From the NCBI GenBank assembly GCA_977006965.1, contig OZ345357.1:2728001-2792000 (forward strand): a stretch of 64,000 nucleotides of DNA, written 5' to 3'. The notes beneath the pieces are model-generated. The model saw only the letters and a program-made list of their open reading frames with translations. It was not told the DNA's origin and made no database searches. Position numbers and translations under genes: made by a program. The stretch comes from Phymatolithon calcareum. Its lineage: Eukaryota > Rhodophyta > Florideophyceae > Hapalidiales. How positions within the stretch are numbered: the stretch's first letter is position 1; each line of letters begins with the position of its first letter. Below are positions 51,238 to 62,217 of this stretch, piece after piece.

Positions 51238-52599
51238 ATGAGGACCACAGACGTAATGACCTCGTCTGTCAATCTCGGCCCGGAGGTGACCGCGCGCTAC
51301 TCCATTCAGGAGAAGCTTGGACGGGGATGTTTCGCCTCCGTTTACCGCGTCCTTCGAGTCACTGACAACGCTGAATTTGCCATGAAAGTAGTATCAAAAG
51401 GCAATCTCGACCCTGATACTCACATTCTACTTCAAAATGAACTCGATGCCCTGCGTCTCGTTTCCGAATTCCCAGGCGTCGTCACTCTGCACGACACAAT
51501 CACAACCCCGTCACACATGTGTTTCATAATGGAATACATCCGTGGCGGTCCTCTAATCGACAAGGTTATTGCTCAGGGTTCCTTCTCCGAGAATGATGCG
51601 CGATTACTATTTCGAGCCATTCTTCGCACACTGGCCTACTTGGCGAAAGTCGGCGTTGTGCATCGAGACATCAAGCCGGAAAACTTGCTGGTAGATCCGT
51701 ACTGCATGCAATGGCCTGTAAAACTCACTGACTTCGGCCTATCCGCCAAACTCGCCCCGGACACCTCGTTAACCGATCGTTGCGGAACGCCGTATTTCGT
51801 AGCACCAGAGGTGCTCACAGGGGCAGACTACGACTGTGCTGTGGATTGCTATTCTTGCGGTGTGGTTCTGTACACCGTTCTATCAGGCTATCCACCATTC
51901 TTTCAGAAGGAACCTGCAGATCTAATCGCCGCAATTGTAGGCGGAAAACTAGAATTTCCAGAACCGGAATGGAACTTTGTAAGCCCAGCTGCAAAGGATG
52001 TCATCTCACGAATGCTCACCGTCAATCCACGCCATCGCATCACACCCGCTGACGCACTGCAGCATCCGTGGTTCATTGCGGCGCAATCTACAACCGCACT
52101 GTCCAACAAGCGACTCGGCGACTTCTCAGCCGCCAGAAAAATTCGCGCCGCGGCACTCACTGTGTGCACGGCTTTCAGCATGTTGCGCATGATGCCTGCC
52201 GCTGGTACCACGTTCGGCGGTGCACGAGTGGCTGCGCAATTTGCAGAGGTTGAGCGAGCGCGGGCTATCATTGCCAAAGTCGAGTTTGAGGGCGCCACGG
52301 CAGAGGCGGAGAGGTGTAGAAAGAGGCAGCACACCGTGCGACGACCGAAGTCACTTATACTGCCGACCGCCGTGTTGACGCTGCCGCCGTGCGAGGATAT
52401 TAGTCCGCGTAGCCCGCTCGTTCAGGCGGTGCAGAGCGTGGACGATGAGAGGGAGGACGGCGCGACGAGGAAGGACGTTGAGCGGGCGCGGGCGGTCGTG
52501 GAGGTGCTGCGGAAGAGCCAGACACGAATGTTTGTGGAGAGCAGGGGTGCCGCACCGACGCTTGCAAGGCTCAATTTTAGCGCGTTGGAATGGGGGTGA
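51238..52599 (+). CDS. CaMK/CDPK-like serine/threonine protein kinase
   Basis: The catalytic domain (about residues 22-275) is complete: Gly loop LGRGCFASVY, ATP-binding Lys50 (FAMKVV), HRDIKPENLLVD with catalytic Asp144, DFG with Asp165, and activation segment CGTPYFVAPEV. The sequence GTPYFVAPEVL..YD..VD.YS.GVVLY.LLSGYPPF is typical of the CAMK group. The C-terminal ~170 residues are rich in Ala and charged residues with helices; no EF hands are seen, so it is not a classical CDPK, and no clear calmodulin-binding helix can be read. The ATG at 51238 is the first in frame. The gene is intronless. Substrate and upstream signal are unknown. Confidence 0.9.
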   Translation: MRTTDVMTSSVNLGPEVTARYSIQEKLGRGCFASVYRVLRVTDNAEFAMKVVSKGNLDPDTHILLQNELDALRLVSEFPGVVTLHDTITTPSHMCFIMEYIRGGPLIDKVIAQGSFSENDARLLFRAILRTLAYLAKVGVVHRDIKPENLLVDPYCMQWPVKLTDFGLSAKLAPDTSLTDRCGTPYFVAPEVLTGADYDCAVDCYSCGVVLYTVLSGYPPFFQKEPADLIAAIVGGKLEFPEPEWNFVSPAAKDVISRMLTVNPRHRITPADALQHPWFIAAQSTTALSNKRLGDFSAARKIRAAALTVCTAFSMLRMMPAAGTTFGGARVAAQFAEVERARAIIAKVEFEGATAEAERCRKRQHTVRRPKSLILPTAVLTLPPCEDISPRSPLVQAVQSVDDEREDGATRKDVERARAVVEVLRKSQTRMFVESRGAAPTLARLNFSALEWG

Positions 52600-53543
52600 T
52601 GCTTGAAAGAGGGCTGTGTGGCAGTGCCCTGGCGCTGACTTCTATGTGTGCTTATTTCTTGTGTAGGTAGTTCTCTTATTTTGTCATTCGTAACGTTTTT
52701 TGAGAAAACGTTTAAGCGTTCTCGTCGCAAATTCGCCGCTCACTAAAAAATGCGTTTATTGCCTAAGATGATCCAAGCGTTGTGCACTTTATGCATCCTT
52801 TCAACAAAGATGCACATTATCTGCATGTTTATAAAATATATAATGCTCGCCCTGTGACTATTTCATTGCATTTTGTGCCACATAAAGCCAACTCCAGGCT
52901 TTACTGCTTGAGTCTATCTCCCCTCTTCTGTTTGCTTGCCACAGACAGAAATTTTTAACCGATGGTTTGGTGCACTCGGCACGCTTCTGCTGCTGCATAA
53001 AGTTCGAAAAGTCTTTGAGAAGAGTCCTTCAAGAAATTGATACTATATCCATCCATCAATGACAGAAGCCCAAGAGCCAACCATCCTGCGAACTGGTCTC
53101 CACATACTGGTGCCTAATCCCACGGGAATTTAGATATCCATAGCCTTTTAAGAAAGTAAACAATACCAGACGTTCTGCTTTTGCTCGTCCCTTCGTCCAC
53201 ACCTTACAGCAAGAAATGTAACTTCCAGCAAATTATAGACAATACAATAGGGCAATTTTTATGCAACGGCAACAATGTGTCATATCATACTGCGGTCAAT
53301 CTTATAAAATAATTGAAATGAGCCAATCGATGTATGATATGAAGAATCAATCTACAAACCCAATCTGAACCCAGCTAGAGCAAGACGTGCACGTTTCCCA
53401 CTCCCGTCCAACCCTAGTCCATCTGCGGAAACCGAAGGATAGAGGTATTTTTCGTCCCCACATCCACCCTTGTACACCTCCTCAAGCTTGCTCTCTGGTT
53501 GCGGTTGCGTCTCCAATTTGTCACCTCACCTCCTACCAACACA
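52600..53543. other. Intergenic region between kinase and Derlin genes
   Basis: No gene or notable repeat recognised. A short imperfect hairpin (AACGTTTTTTGAGAAAACGTT) lies near 52690. The final ~150 bp is the 5' flank of the Derlin gene. Confidence 0.5.
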
Positions 53544-54392
53544 ATGGCGGAGCCATACACTCGAAACGGGGGGAACCCGGACCAATCCTTCGTATCAAAT
53601 TTTCTTCTAGACATCCCACCGGTGACTCGCACACTAATGTTCGGCACTTTCTTCTCAACCTTTCTCTCGATGGCGGGCTATATTTCAATGGAACCCTTCA
53701 TTCTATCTTGGCAAGACATCATCTTCCGCTTCCACATCTGGCGACCATTTCTCTCCGTTTTTCACGCCGGCGGTCTCGGCTTCGGTTTCCTCATCCACCT
53801 CTACTTCATCTACAACTACTCGCGCCAACTCGAACAAAACACTTTTTTCGGACGCACTGCCAATTACTGCTGGATGCTCGCAATCTGTCTATCGGTCATT
53901 CTGCTCCTGTCCGTCCCGTTCGGCTTCGTCATCGCCGGCCCCGCCCTTCTGCTCGCAATGATCCACGTTTGGGGCCGGCACGCGGACAATGTCAAAATTT
54001 CGCTGTATGGTATTGTGCAAATTCCAGCAAAGTATCTCTCGCTTACAATGTTTGCAATGAACATAGTTTTGTCGGGAGGCGTTAGCAAGGGCGACATTGC
54101 CGGCATTGTCGCTGGGCAGGTGTACTACTTCCTCGACTCTGTCTACCCGCATCTGCCGCAGGGTCGAAATGTCATCTTCGTCCCGGGTTGGTTTGAACGT
54201 CTCGTCGGCGTCATTGAGGGACTTCCAGCGCGCGCAATGCCTGGACAGGCACCCATGCCGGCTCCTGGACGGGTGTCATCCACACCGTCTGGAAGCTACA
54301 CTGGTGCGCGCTCCAGCGGCGTCACCCAGCCCACATCACGCGGTCCCGCCAGGCATTCTTGGGGAACGGGACGGACGCTCGGATCTTCGTGA
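53544..54392 (+). CDS. Derlin (Der1-like ER protein)
   Basis: Derlins are rhomboid-like pseudoproteases of the ER membrane that help retrotranslocate misfolded proteins (ERAD). The product is 282 residues from the ATG at 53544. Family features: an IPPVTRTLMFGTF start, FHIWRPFLSVFHAGG (family WRLVTNFLFFG-like, with the WR motif), LIHLYFIYNYSRQLEQNTFFGRTANY with the conserved YSR.LE..F..R.ADY segment, about four to six membrane helices, and the segment VYYFLDSVYPHLPQGRNVI (family HAYYFLEDVYP). Catalytic Ser/His are absent, as in all Derlins. The C-terminal ~60 residues are Pro/Ser/Gly-rich and could face the cytosol; no SHP box is obvious. The gene is intronless and converges with the coiled-coil gene. 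Confidence 0.93.
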   Translation: MAEPYTRNGGNPDQSFVSNFLLDIPPVTRTLMFGTFFSTFLSMAGYISMEPFILSWQDIIFRFHIWRPFLSVFHAGGLGFGFLIHLYFIYNYSRQLEQNTFFGRTANYCWMLAICLSVILLLSVPFGFVIAGPALLLAMIHVWGRHADNVKISLYGIVQIPAKYLSLTMFAMNIVLSGGVSKGDIAGIVAGQVYYFLDSVYPHLPQGRNVIFVPGWFERLVGVIEGLPARAMPGQAPMPAPGRVSSTPSGSYTGARSSGVTQPTSRGPARHSWGTGRTLGSS

Positions 54393-54930
54393 GGTGCACG
54401 ACGATGATAAACATGTTCCGACATACTGGCAGTCCGTGTACCTATCATGCACGAATGGAAGCAGATTTAATTGCTTTATTATGGCGCCTCAGACCTGTAC
54501 TTGAGCGGTTGCGTAGGTCGAGATTATGCTACTATGACGCAATAATGACAGCGATGTATAAAACACTGGCGGAACACTTGCGTTACATTAAATACTTTGT
54601 TCCATTATCTGAGCTGTTTTCGAACACCATCACAAAGGAAGGTTGCAACTGAGTCTCAGAGACCCAAATGCGTACAATAAAGAGGCCATGCGGGGTCTTG
54701 ACCGATGATGAAAAATTTACATGAGACTTTATTTTTTTTGACCTGCATTGAGAACAGACGGTGCGCATCATCGAGAGTAAATTCAAAGTCTTGACGAGCC
54801 CTATGCAGGCAATAGTAAATTCCTCAGCGAGAAAGGTGACCTTAAAACCAAACCTTGTGAAGAAAAACCTCGACGTTAAACAATAAGCGTTTGCAATTAT
54901 CTTCGTCCATGAACATCTTCAACCCACATT
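54393..54930. other. Convergent 3' flanks of Derlin and coiled-coil genes
   Basis: No supported gene. An AATAAAG at about 54676 could serve as a poly(A) signal. A 97-residue plus frame (54359-54652) overlaps the Derlin end and has no domain. Confidence 0.5.
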
Positions 54931-56274
54931 TCACGTTGTCGAAATGGCGACTTGCATCCCATTTTCCTTGGTCATGTTGAGCGCCAAATTCTCAGAATTT
55001 GTAGATTTTTCCTGCAACATCTCCGTAGAAGCTCGTCTTGTATACTCTTCGACAAAGCTGTCCCTTTGCTTTTCCACTTGCCTCTGGAAGCAGTACAGCA
55101 TGGTCAGACTCTCGTTAATTTCTGTGAGAACTGTATCCCGCCATTTCTTCAAGTTGTCATGCGATAGAGAGACAAAATCTGTCGACACATTGAAGTTGCC
55201 AACAAGCTGCTCCAACTGCGCCAATGGCGGCAATCTGAAAGCATCTGGACATTGTCCCTTTCCGGCGTGATTCTTGCATGTGTGCTCCCGTGCAGCATTC
55301 TCGACATCTGCACGTTTCCTCTCCTCGTTCAGCCGCTCAGTTGTGACACAAAGCTCGACCTCCAACTCTTCGTTCCGTCGACGTTCCGCAACCAGAGCTT
55401 TTTGCGCGGCTACAGACTCCGCGTGCGCCTTCTTCGCACTGTCAACATGCTCTTGTTGTCGGATTTCAGCCCTGCGCGCAGACGTTTCCAGCAGAGATAC
55501 CGCCTCACGCATTCGGTCAACGCGCTTGTCCGCCTCAGCGACACGTCGGCGCTCCTTCTCAACTAGCTCGTTGACCCTTCCTACTGTTTCCTCAAGCACA
55601 GCCGCACGCTTTTCGGCGTCACGCAATTTATCTTCCACCACGCCCAGTTTCGACTCTGCGTGGTTGGCAGCATCGCGGAGAACGTTCTTGTCAGCTTTGG
55701 TCATCATCTGTTCCGAGAGCGCAAGTTCCAACTGTTTGGCAAGTTCTTCATTCTTCTTCCGCACCTGCACCATCTGCTTGTGTTCTTGCTCTGCTCTGGC
55801 GGCAATGTTCTCAGCCGCTCGTCTCTCCTTCTTCACTTCTAGTTCGAGCATTGTATGCTCACGTTGAAGCTTTGCCAATGCCTCTCGCATTTCCAAAGTC
55901 TCTGTCAAGTCCACCGTGTGACTTCCGCGCCTATTTGACCTGCGCCGCTCTTCGTCAAATTCGTAGAAGCCGTGCTGGACAGGCTGGCCAGACAAACGTC
56001 GCTCTGCATCGTCACGCTCCCGGCGCAGCTGATAAACTTGCAGTTTGAGCTCTGTGTTCTCAGTCTCCAGCGCCTCCATCGCTTTTTCTTGGACGCGGAG
56101 CAGGCCGTCATAGTGGTTATTTTCTTGTGCAAGATCCCGCGACACGTCCAATGTCGGGTCTAGAGTAGAATCCTGGTTCAATTCAGCGCGGAATTGAGCG
56201 AACAACGCTGCTCCACGCTCGGTGTTGGAGCGCGGCATTAGAGGTGGAGTGCTTTTTGTCGTGGCAGAGGTCAT
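54931..56274 (-). CDS. Long coiled-coil protein of unknown function
   Basis: The ATG at 56274 gives 447 residues. Residues about 50-350 are an almost continuous coiled coil (YDGLLRVQEKAMEALETENT, continuing ELKLQVYQLRRERDDAE, and later LRDAEKRAAVLEETVGRVNE), interrupted near 90-115 by a Gly/Arg-rich spacer (GQPVQHGFYEFDEERRRSNR). The C-terminal ~95 residues form a different, mostly helical unit with Cys in HTCKNHAGKGQCPD and segment LEQLVGNFNVSTDFVSL. It has no signal peptide and no motor or GTPase domain. It could be a scaffold or cytoskeletal adaptor; no family is recognised. The gene is intronless and divergent from the BAP31 gene. Confidence 0.75.
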   Translation of the reverse strand: MTSATTKSTPPLMPRSNTERGAALFAQFRAELNQDSTLDPTLDVSRDLAQENNHYDGLLRVQEKAMEALETENTELKLQVYQLRRERDDAERRLSGQPVQHGFYEFDEERRRSNRRGSHTVDLTETLEMREALAKLQREHTMLELEVKKERRAAENIAARAEQEHKQMVQVRKKNEELAKQLELALSEQMMTKADKNVLRDAANHAESKLGVVEDKLRDAEKRAAVLEETVGRVNELVEKERRRVAEADKRVDRMREAVSLLETSARRAEIRQQEHVDSAKKAHAESVAAQKALVAERRRNEELEVELCVTTERLNEERKRADVENAAREHTCKNHAGKGQCPDAFRLPPLAQLEQLVGNFNVSTDFVSLSHDNLKKWRDTVLTEINESLTMLYCFQRQVEKQRDSFVEEYTRRASTEMLQEKSTNSENLALNMTKENGMQVAISTT

Positions 56275-56801
56275 CGAATGACTCTCTTCTTGGAACAGAA
56301 GGCAACAGGAAAATGAGAGGCAGAACCTACGTAGTACTAGGCGAAAGAATTTCAGAGGAATGGACCTTCGGTCGCAATCAACGCACATGGACTGCCGCCC
56401 GGGATGGTGCGAAAAGGTGCAAGGGGAAACAGGCCTGCTGAGGTGATCGGTTTTGAAAATTTAAAAAATAGCATCTCAAATCATAGATCATACATCTGTA
56501 TTGCTATTGGCGTAGATTCCAGTATTCAAAAAATGTCCCGCATGTCATGGATCATACATAGCTCTGATCTGGTTTCCTGAACCAGATTTAAGATCCGCAC
56601 TGTCAGCACGGCAATCTCAGTTTCCGACCTGTATCTCTTGCTGTGCACGCTGGCGCGCTTGCATATTGCCTTCCACATTGAGCGCCTTTATAACCACGTC
56701 CGAAAAATCCATCTTGCTCAGATTGCTGTCATTCAGATCCCGTGCCCAAACACCTAAGGAGCGGAAAGCCAAGAGATAGTCTGGATCGGTAATTTTTCAA
56801 G
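56275..56801. other. Divergent promoter region of coiled-coil and BAP31 genes
   Basis: 527 bp shared by two divergent starts. It contains a small hairpin at about 56572-56591 (ATCTGGTT and complement) and two direct copies of an ATCATA..ATCATACAT-like sequence. No gene recognised. Confidence 0.5.
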
Positions 56802-57590
56802 ATGGCGTCTGTGGTTTGGATGGCAGTGTTTATGTTGCTGATGGTGGAATTGGTTATAACAGGGATTCTTGTGCTGCCATTACCCCGCGTTATTCGTAAA
56901 TTCATCGCGCGCAAGATTTTCACGTACGACCTTGGGCGGCGAGTGCGATTCATCTCCAATTTCATTATTCTTGGTCTGATCCTTGCGGTGTCTGACGCCA
57001 TCAGCACGCTCCGTCACTTGGAAACCAAAGAGGAGAAAATGGAGGGGATGCCAAGTTTTGCGGATGGCAGAACCGGCTTTCTCAGCACGAGTTTCGACAA
57101 ACAGCGCAAATTCAGAGCCGAACGAAATGTACGTTGGAGTTTTTGCGATTCATCACGCCATTCTCAGCGTTTCCCTGAGTCCTTGGTCTAATGGCATCCT
57201 CTTTTTATGATTTGCAAATATATCGGTGACTTGTTTCATTCAACCTAAGAGTAAGAAAACGCATTTTTGGCTGTATTCCCACTGCGCGAAGTTCTTTAGG
57301 GAGTATGTTTTAACGAATTGTTATTTCTGCGGATCTACACAGTGTACCTCGCGGGGTTTGCTTTGACCTTGATGTTTTGTATTGCGCGCATTGTTGAGCT
57401 GATGAATCAAACTGTGAGTGCTGAAGATGAAGCGGAGTCCCTGAAGAAGCGTGTAGATGATCTTGGAAAAGCGGCATCCTTAACCACGTCTATTCCTGAC
57501 GTAACTGATGACTCTGGGAAGAAGTCACCGGGAAATACGCCCTATACTCTGCGCAAGCGGGCTGTGACCGCGTCGGAAAAGACAGACTAG
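56802..57590 (+). CDS. BAP31-like ER membrane protein, two exons
   Basis: BAP31 proteins are ER membrane chaperone/export factors. Exon 1 (56802-57132) encodes an N-terminal transmembrane segment and FRAERN; exon 2 (57343-57590) continues as YLAGFALTLMFCIARIVELM, matching human FRAQRNLYIAGFSLLLSFLL. Splicing the GT at 57133 (after AATGTAC) to the AG ending at 57342 restores the frame as FRAERNVLYLAGF and gives about 192 residues. The more consensus-like donor two codons earlier (GTACGT after AAT) would put exon 2 out of frame. Three hydrophobic helices are present. The cytoplasmic tail is a short helix (EDEAESLKKRVDDL), much shorter than the animal coiled coil, and has no dilysine KKxx end. 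The intron is 210 bp. Confidence 0.8.
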
Positions 57591-57799
57591 ATTGTAGGGC
57601 GACAAGAGCGGTTGTGAAAATGGAGTTTTAATGTGTCGGAAGCGCCGTAAACTAAATCTCAGCGGGTCCGTTAACTCTGTGCCTGTTGAGTGCGAACACT
57701 GTGCTTGTGGGCAAATGAGTAAACATAAAGCACAACTGCGCAGTGGGCTTGAACTCATCACTTTCTTCGAAGGATTGGGCGCGCATGAAACATTATTCC

Positions 57800-58521
57800 C
57801 TAGCGACGCCGACGAAGCCCAGCAGCGCTAACGTTGCTCCAAGCTGGCGTTTCATCTCTACGGCCTGCATTGGAAACAGCGGGTTGTGTGGTATAGATTC
57901 TAGATGGATCTTGGGGATCAACAAAAGCTTCGTTCTGAGCCGGCATGTAGTTCTCCACCGGAGGCGTAGTGGTGGAAACTGGAATTGGGGCAGACGTTGC
58001 GCCCATCAGCCGCTCCCTTTCGAGCTGCTGCCTCGTTGCGCCTAGAACGTTGTTGAACATTCGGAGAAACGTTCCTACGCCACCCTCCCGGAACACCAAC
58101 TTAATCGAAAGATCGCCCTCAAATGGCTGATCATCGTAATATTGCATTGAGGCTGTTAAGTTGTTCGCCCCAAAAATTGGCTGATTCAGCTTCTCGTCCC
58201 ATAATCCGCGAAACGGCATTTCGAGAGATTCACATTGCGCTTTGAAGCGATCCCGTTCCGCAACGAGAAATACCATTCTGTGAAAGATGCAGGTGAACTG
58301 TTAATAAGGATGCGCTTGCTGTACATGAGGAAAACGTTGAATTCAGATGGAACAAACCTTAGATTCGTCATGAATAAACGACCTTGCACCGGCCCCAAGC
58401 TTTGGCGACCGTGTTTAAAAGCGAGAGATATTTTATCTCGCGTTAACAGGAAAGTTTCCCCGTTGAATGGGAGAGGGAACGACCCTTCTCCGCTTTCGGT
58501 CAACGGTATGTTCAACGCCAT
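57800..58521 (-). CDS. WBP2-like GRAM-domain protein, two exons
   Basis: Exon 1 is 58521-58358 and exon 2 is 58277-57800, with an 80-bp intron (donor GTTTGT, acceptor TTTCACAG); the phase joins as AG|A, giving NLRMVFLVAERD. The 213-residue product starts MALNIP, like human WBP2 (MALNKN). The GRAM-like core covers about residues 20-130: GRLFMTNLRMVFLVA (human GTVYLTPYRVIFLS), then KLNQPIFGANNL (human EIKQPVFGANYI) and FEGDLSIKLVFREGG (human WEGSASYKLTFTAGG). The PPxY motifs that bind WW domains in animals are not seen in the Pro/Thr-rich tail. WBP2 is a transcriptional coactivator and adaptor; here the GRAM fold is supported, the role inferred. It converges with the BAP31 gene. Confidence 0.85.
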
Positions 58522-61500
58522 TCGGTCCGAACTGGGGACTTGGGTCCTGTGAGAAATGCACGCCTCCTCCAACGGCGTGTAAAGTAATGCAAAACGAGGG
58601 CCAAAGTCCCATACAAAATCAGATTCTGGAGGTATGATTACACTGGCAAATCGCGTTGCTATTATTACTAAAAGAAAATTCTAATCTCTCTTGTTGGAGA
58701 TATAGCGAACGGGGGTAGCCCGTAGAGTTGCTTACTTCCAGAAACGGCGATATTGGCGGCCGCGTTCGCATCGCGAACAATGCAGCTCATCGAGCAGTGG
58801 CTATCGCCCGTCTCGTTGTTCTTTCCCTACTAGTGCGGCTTGTTTTGGGCAACGAAACCATACGTAACTCTTCTGCACTACGCCAATTACTTTGTCAATG
58901 AGATCCTTGGTGCCTCGCGCCGACGGCTGTAGCGCCAGGCTCACAAGAACCCGACGCCACATGGGTCAGAGAAGACTAGGAGAGAAAAGGAGAAGGAGAG
59001 ACTTGAACGGAGGAAAGAAAGAAACAAAACCCCTGAAGAAGACAAACAGACAGAATAAGCATGAAGATGTCGGCGTCGTCATCCGGCGGCGACCTTGGCT
59101 GGGACGTCGACCTTGAGACAGGCGCACGATGTCGAGCAATTAGGTGGGGTTTAGTCCGAGTTCATGATACTCTACGTGGACTACAACGAAAGTCATCCTT
59201 TGTTCGAGACACGCAAGATTTATTGCGTTTATTGCAGTAGTATTCATTGGACTGATTTCGTGATAGTTCTCTTTCGTGTTCACTTGGAACACAAGTGTTT
59301 ACCCAGGTCGGGTGACGAAATCAGCGTAACAGAAAAGATATAAAATCCTGCTGGGAGTTCCTCACTGAGAAGGAACCCAAGCATTAAGAAGAAAACCGAA
59401 CCCTATCAAGAATTCTAGCACGAGCTAGCGCGGCTAATACCGAACGCCGGAGACGGTGTGTTCCACTCGTCGTGGACACAGCTGTCGATTCATAGACCCT
59501 TTTGGGCACTACAATCGTAGAACCGATTATCCTCCAAAGATCCTGCTTCTGGCTGTGAATCTAGGACGACAATCCCTGATACCATCCAAGTCATCTCGCC
59601 GTTTGGAAAGTTTGGCTAAATCCATATCAGGTACTTCATTTACAAACAAGGCTGAACCGGTATACCTGCTGGTATATCCAACCCAGACGAGTTCGATCGG
59701 ATCGCGGATAATACATGAGTGCAAAGTGACACACGAAAAGGGGAAAGGGAAACTTGAGCGCGATTGGCTTTGTGCGGCGAAACGGTTGCGGCTAAGAAGG
59801 CTTGGGAGAACTTCAAAGCTGCATTGTCGAAGGGACACGAGCGAGCTTGAGGCAGTCGAGGCGAAATCTGAAGAACTCCCACCTTGCTTTACACAGAGGA
59901 AGGAACTAACTATCTTATATACTATTAGTGAAGCGAAAAAATAGAGCAAATGATAGATACGCGTGTCGCAAGAATAGTAAGTTTGTTGTCTTGGTTCGAT
60001 ATACACGTGGGCAACAAGGTTGTTAGCCTGGGTAGCAAAGCACCAGGCATCCATTGGTAGAAGAGACCTAGCTTACACTTACTGCGCGGAATCATCGTAT
60101 GAGAGCTTTATCTCGAGGCATACTTTAGCATAGTCGACGATGCCGACGCGAGGGAGAAAGAGGGACCATCAAGTTCAAACCATTTCCATCGTCAAGGTAA
60201 AGTCCTTTTCATTCATCCCACCATCTCGGTGAAGAACCAACGTTCGCCACAAGCGGGAGGCGAGACCCCGTACCCTACGTCGCGAGTAGGGGGAGACACC
60301 AGCTAGCGATCCGACGATCGGTTGGCATCTCCGCGAAACGTAATAGTGCTCCGACGAGCATTGCGTTTGGCACTTGCAGGTTACCGGCCCAAGTTCTGTC
60401 CCTGTCCACGACCGGAGCGCGTTCCCGTTCCACTCCGTGCACCACAAGTGAATCGTATCGATATACGGTTCAGTCAAGTTCATCAACCCGCGAACGTCGT
60501 AATTAGCGGTCCGCGGCTTACCATCTTGAAGACCAGCGACAACGCGAGCAACACGATTCCCTTATGGCCTGCCAGATCACCTATTATGGGCATCGTGAGG
60601 ATCGAGATTAGAGTTGCACAGCGTACAGTCGCGAGAGGAACAACGTGCGTACCGCAATCAGTCAGCGCATTTATACGCGAGCAACACTATTCCCTTATAA
60701 CCCGGCAGAACTCCTACAATGGGTAAGTTCGTGCCAAATGAGCTTGTAAACGCACATTGAAGCACACTTGTCTCACGCGTATCCAAAGACTGTACACCGA
60801 ACTCATCATGTGAATCTCCCCAGTATTCTCCTCTCTTTTTTCGAAACCAGTCCCTACTTTGGAGTACGCTATAATTGGCATCAGTTTGAACAAGGAGTCC
60901 AACCGTTACGTCACTCACGGAACACCTGCACGAAAGGGAAAGAAGCTTAGCGCTGTAGTGCTTCTCCCAGTGTTCGCGAAACTACCTCTGTGAAGATACA
61001 GACTTTCATTATACAGTCTCTTCCCGCGGTCGAGCATCGCGGCGACGGGTGGAAGATGAAGTGCCGTATCCGCGACACGGAATAGAAAAATCCGCAAGAG
61101 CGGGGCTTAGAAGGGCGTCCAGCAATATATTCTATAATCTCTTGAGTGGGACTTTTATGGGCGGTAGATTAGTCCTCCCAGTGACGTAAGGTGGAGGTCG
61201 GTTGTCGACCAGTAACTTGCTTGACTGCTGTTATGGCTATCAAGCAAGTTGAAGCACATTTCAAGAAAAAGCTAGAATTTTATAAACGGTTCCTTCCATT
61301 TAGCCCGAGTGCCCCTCTTGCTCCACAGAAGACCTTCCTTTCATAGATCGAGACAAGCGAAAGGTGAACCAGAAAGTGCACTAGATACCTAGGATTGATA
61401 AAGCTCCAAGGCTATCCTAGCTCCTCACGCACTTCCGCCATACACGCTCACTGGTTGAGTACGAATCTCGGGTGTTGGGTGCCTTGATTCATTCTACTTA

Positions 61501-61892
61501 TCTTCCAGGTCCGGAACTCAATTTGGTGTTTTCACGGGCGCCAAACGACAGCGAGATCTGCGAATTTGGTGGACGTTTTTATTAAGGTTTCATCCCAACC
61601 GACGGAAAGAAATCCTCGTCGTACGAAATTAAATCGAAAGCAGAAATTAAGCCGTCAGTAGAAGAAACAAAGGAATAAGTTAATGAAGCATCATTGCTTT
61701 CCGCTTGGAGTTGTTCTGCGAACGAAGGACCCGTAGGTTTCGAGTGCAGGAAACATCACTTACAACCAGAAGAAGAACGGTCCTGAGGTGTCAATAACTT
61801 GGTCTGTCTTCAAGTGAACTTGACACTGACTCTCTTTGCGTGGGCACGTCAAAGTGGTTTCTGCCAGTCTCCGCTTATCCCTGGCTTCGCTG
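58522..61892. other. Gene-poor flank with possible LTR relic
   Basis: The first ~1 kb is the 5' flank of the WBP2-like gene. No supported gene follows. Long overlapping frames (59456-59944 plus, 59527-60054 minus, 60322-60726 plus) have no recognised domain. TATAAAA at about 59338-59346 and a sequence resembling an initiator-Met tRNA primer-binding site (TGGTAGAAGAGACC, 60055-60068) hint at an old LTR retroelement, but I could not pair two LTRs. Confidence 0.4.
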
Positions 61893-61909
61893 AACTTTTC
61901 CGAGACGGG

Positions 61910-61917
61910 TACAGGAG
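61910..61917. repeat. 8-bp target-site duplication, left copy
   Basis: TACAGGAG precedes the CAGGGGTGG terminus of hAT copy 2; the identical TACAGGAG follows the element at 63216-63223. Confidence 0.9.
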
Positions 61918-62217
61918 CAGGGGTGGCACCAATTCTACTGCTATTGCAGTAAGTCGCAATAAACTGCAATAACAGCTCTATTGCAACAGAGTTCCTTACT
62001 GCAGTCATTATTGCAACGCAGCGCCTTACTGCAGTTATTGCGTACTCATATTCCTGAATGCAGAGATGACAATGGAGCTGCGTGGCACTGTAAGGTCACC
62101 TTGCTAAGATGAAACCCTTACGGTGCCACGAAGTCGGCAGAGGTCCACGCTAGTAGGGGTTTCCGCAACTCTTAATACGTACTACAGTAGCTGATCCGAG
62201 GAGCCAAAAATACATAT

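Noticed and set aside
55274-55867. 197-residue plus-strand Ser/Ala-rich frame
   Set aside because: Antisense of the coiled-coil gene; composition is the mirror of its Glu/Ala/Arg codons.
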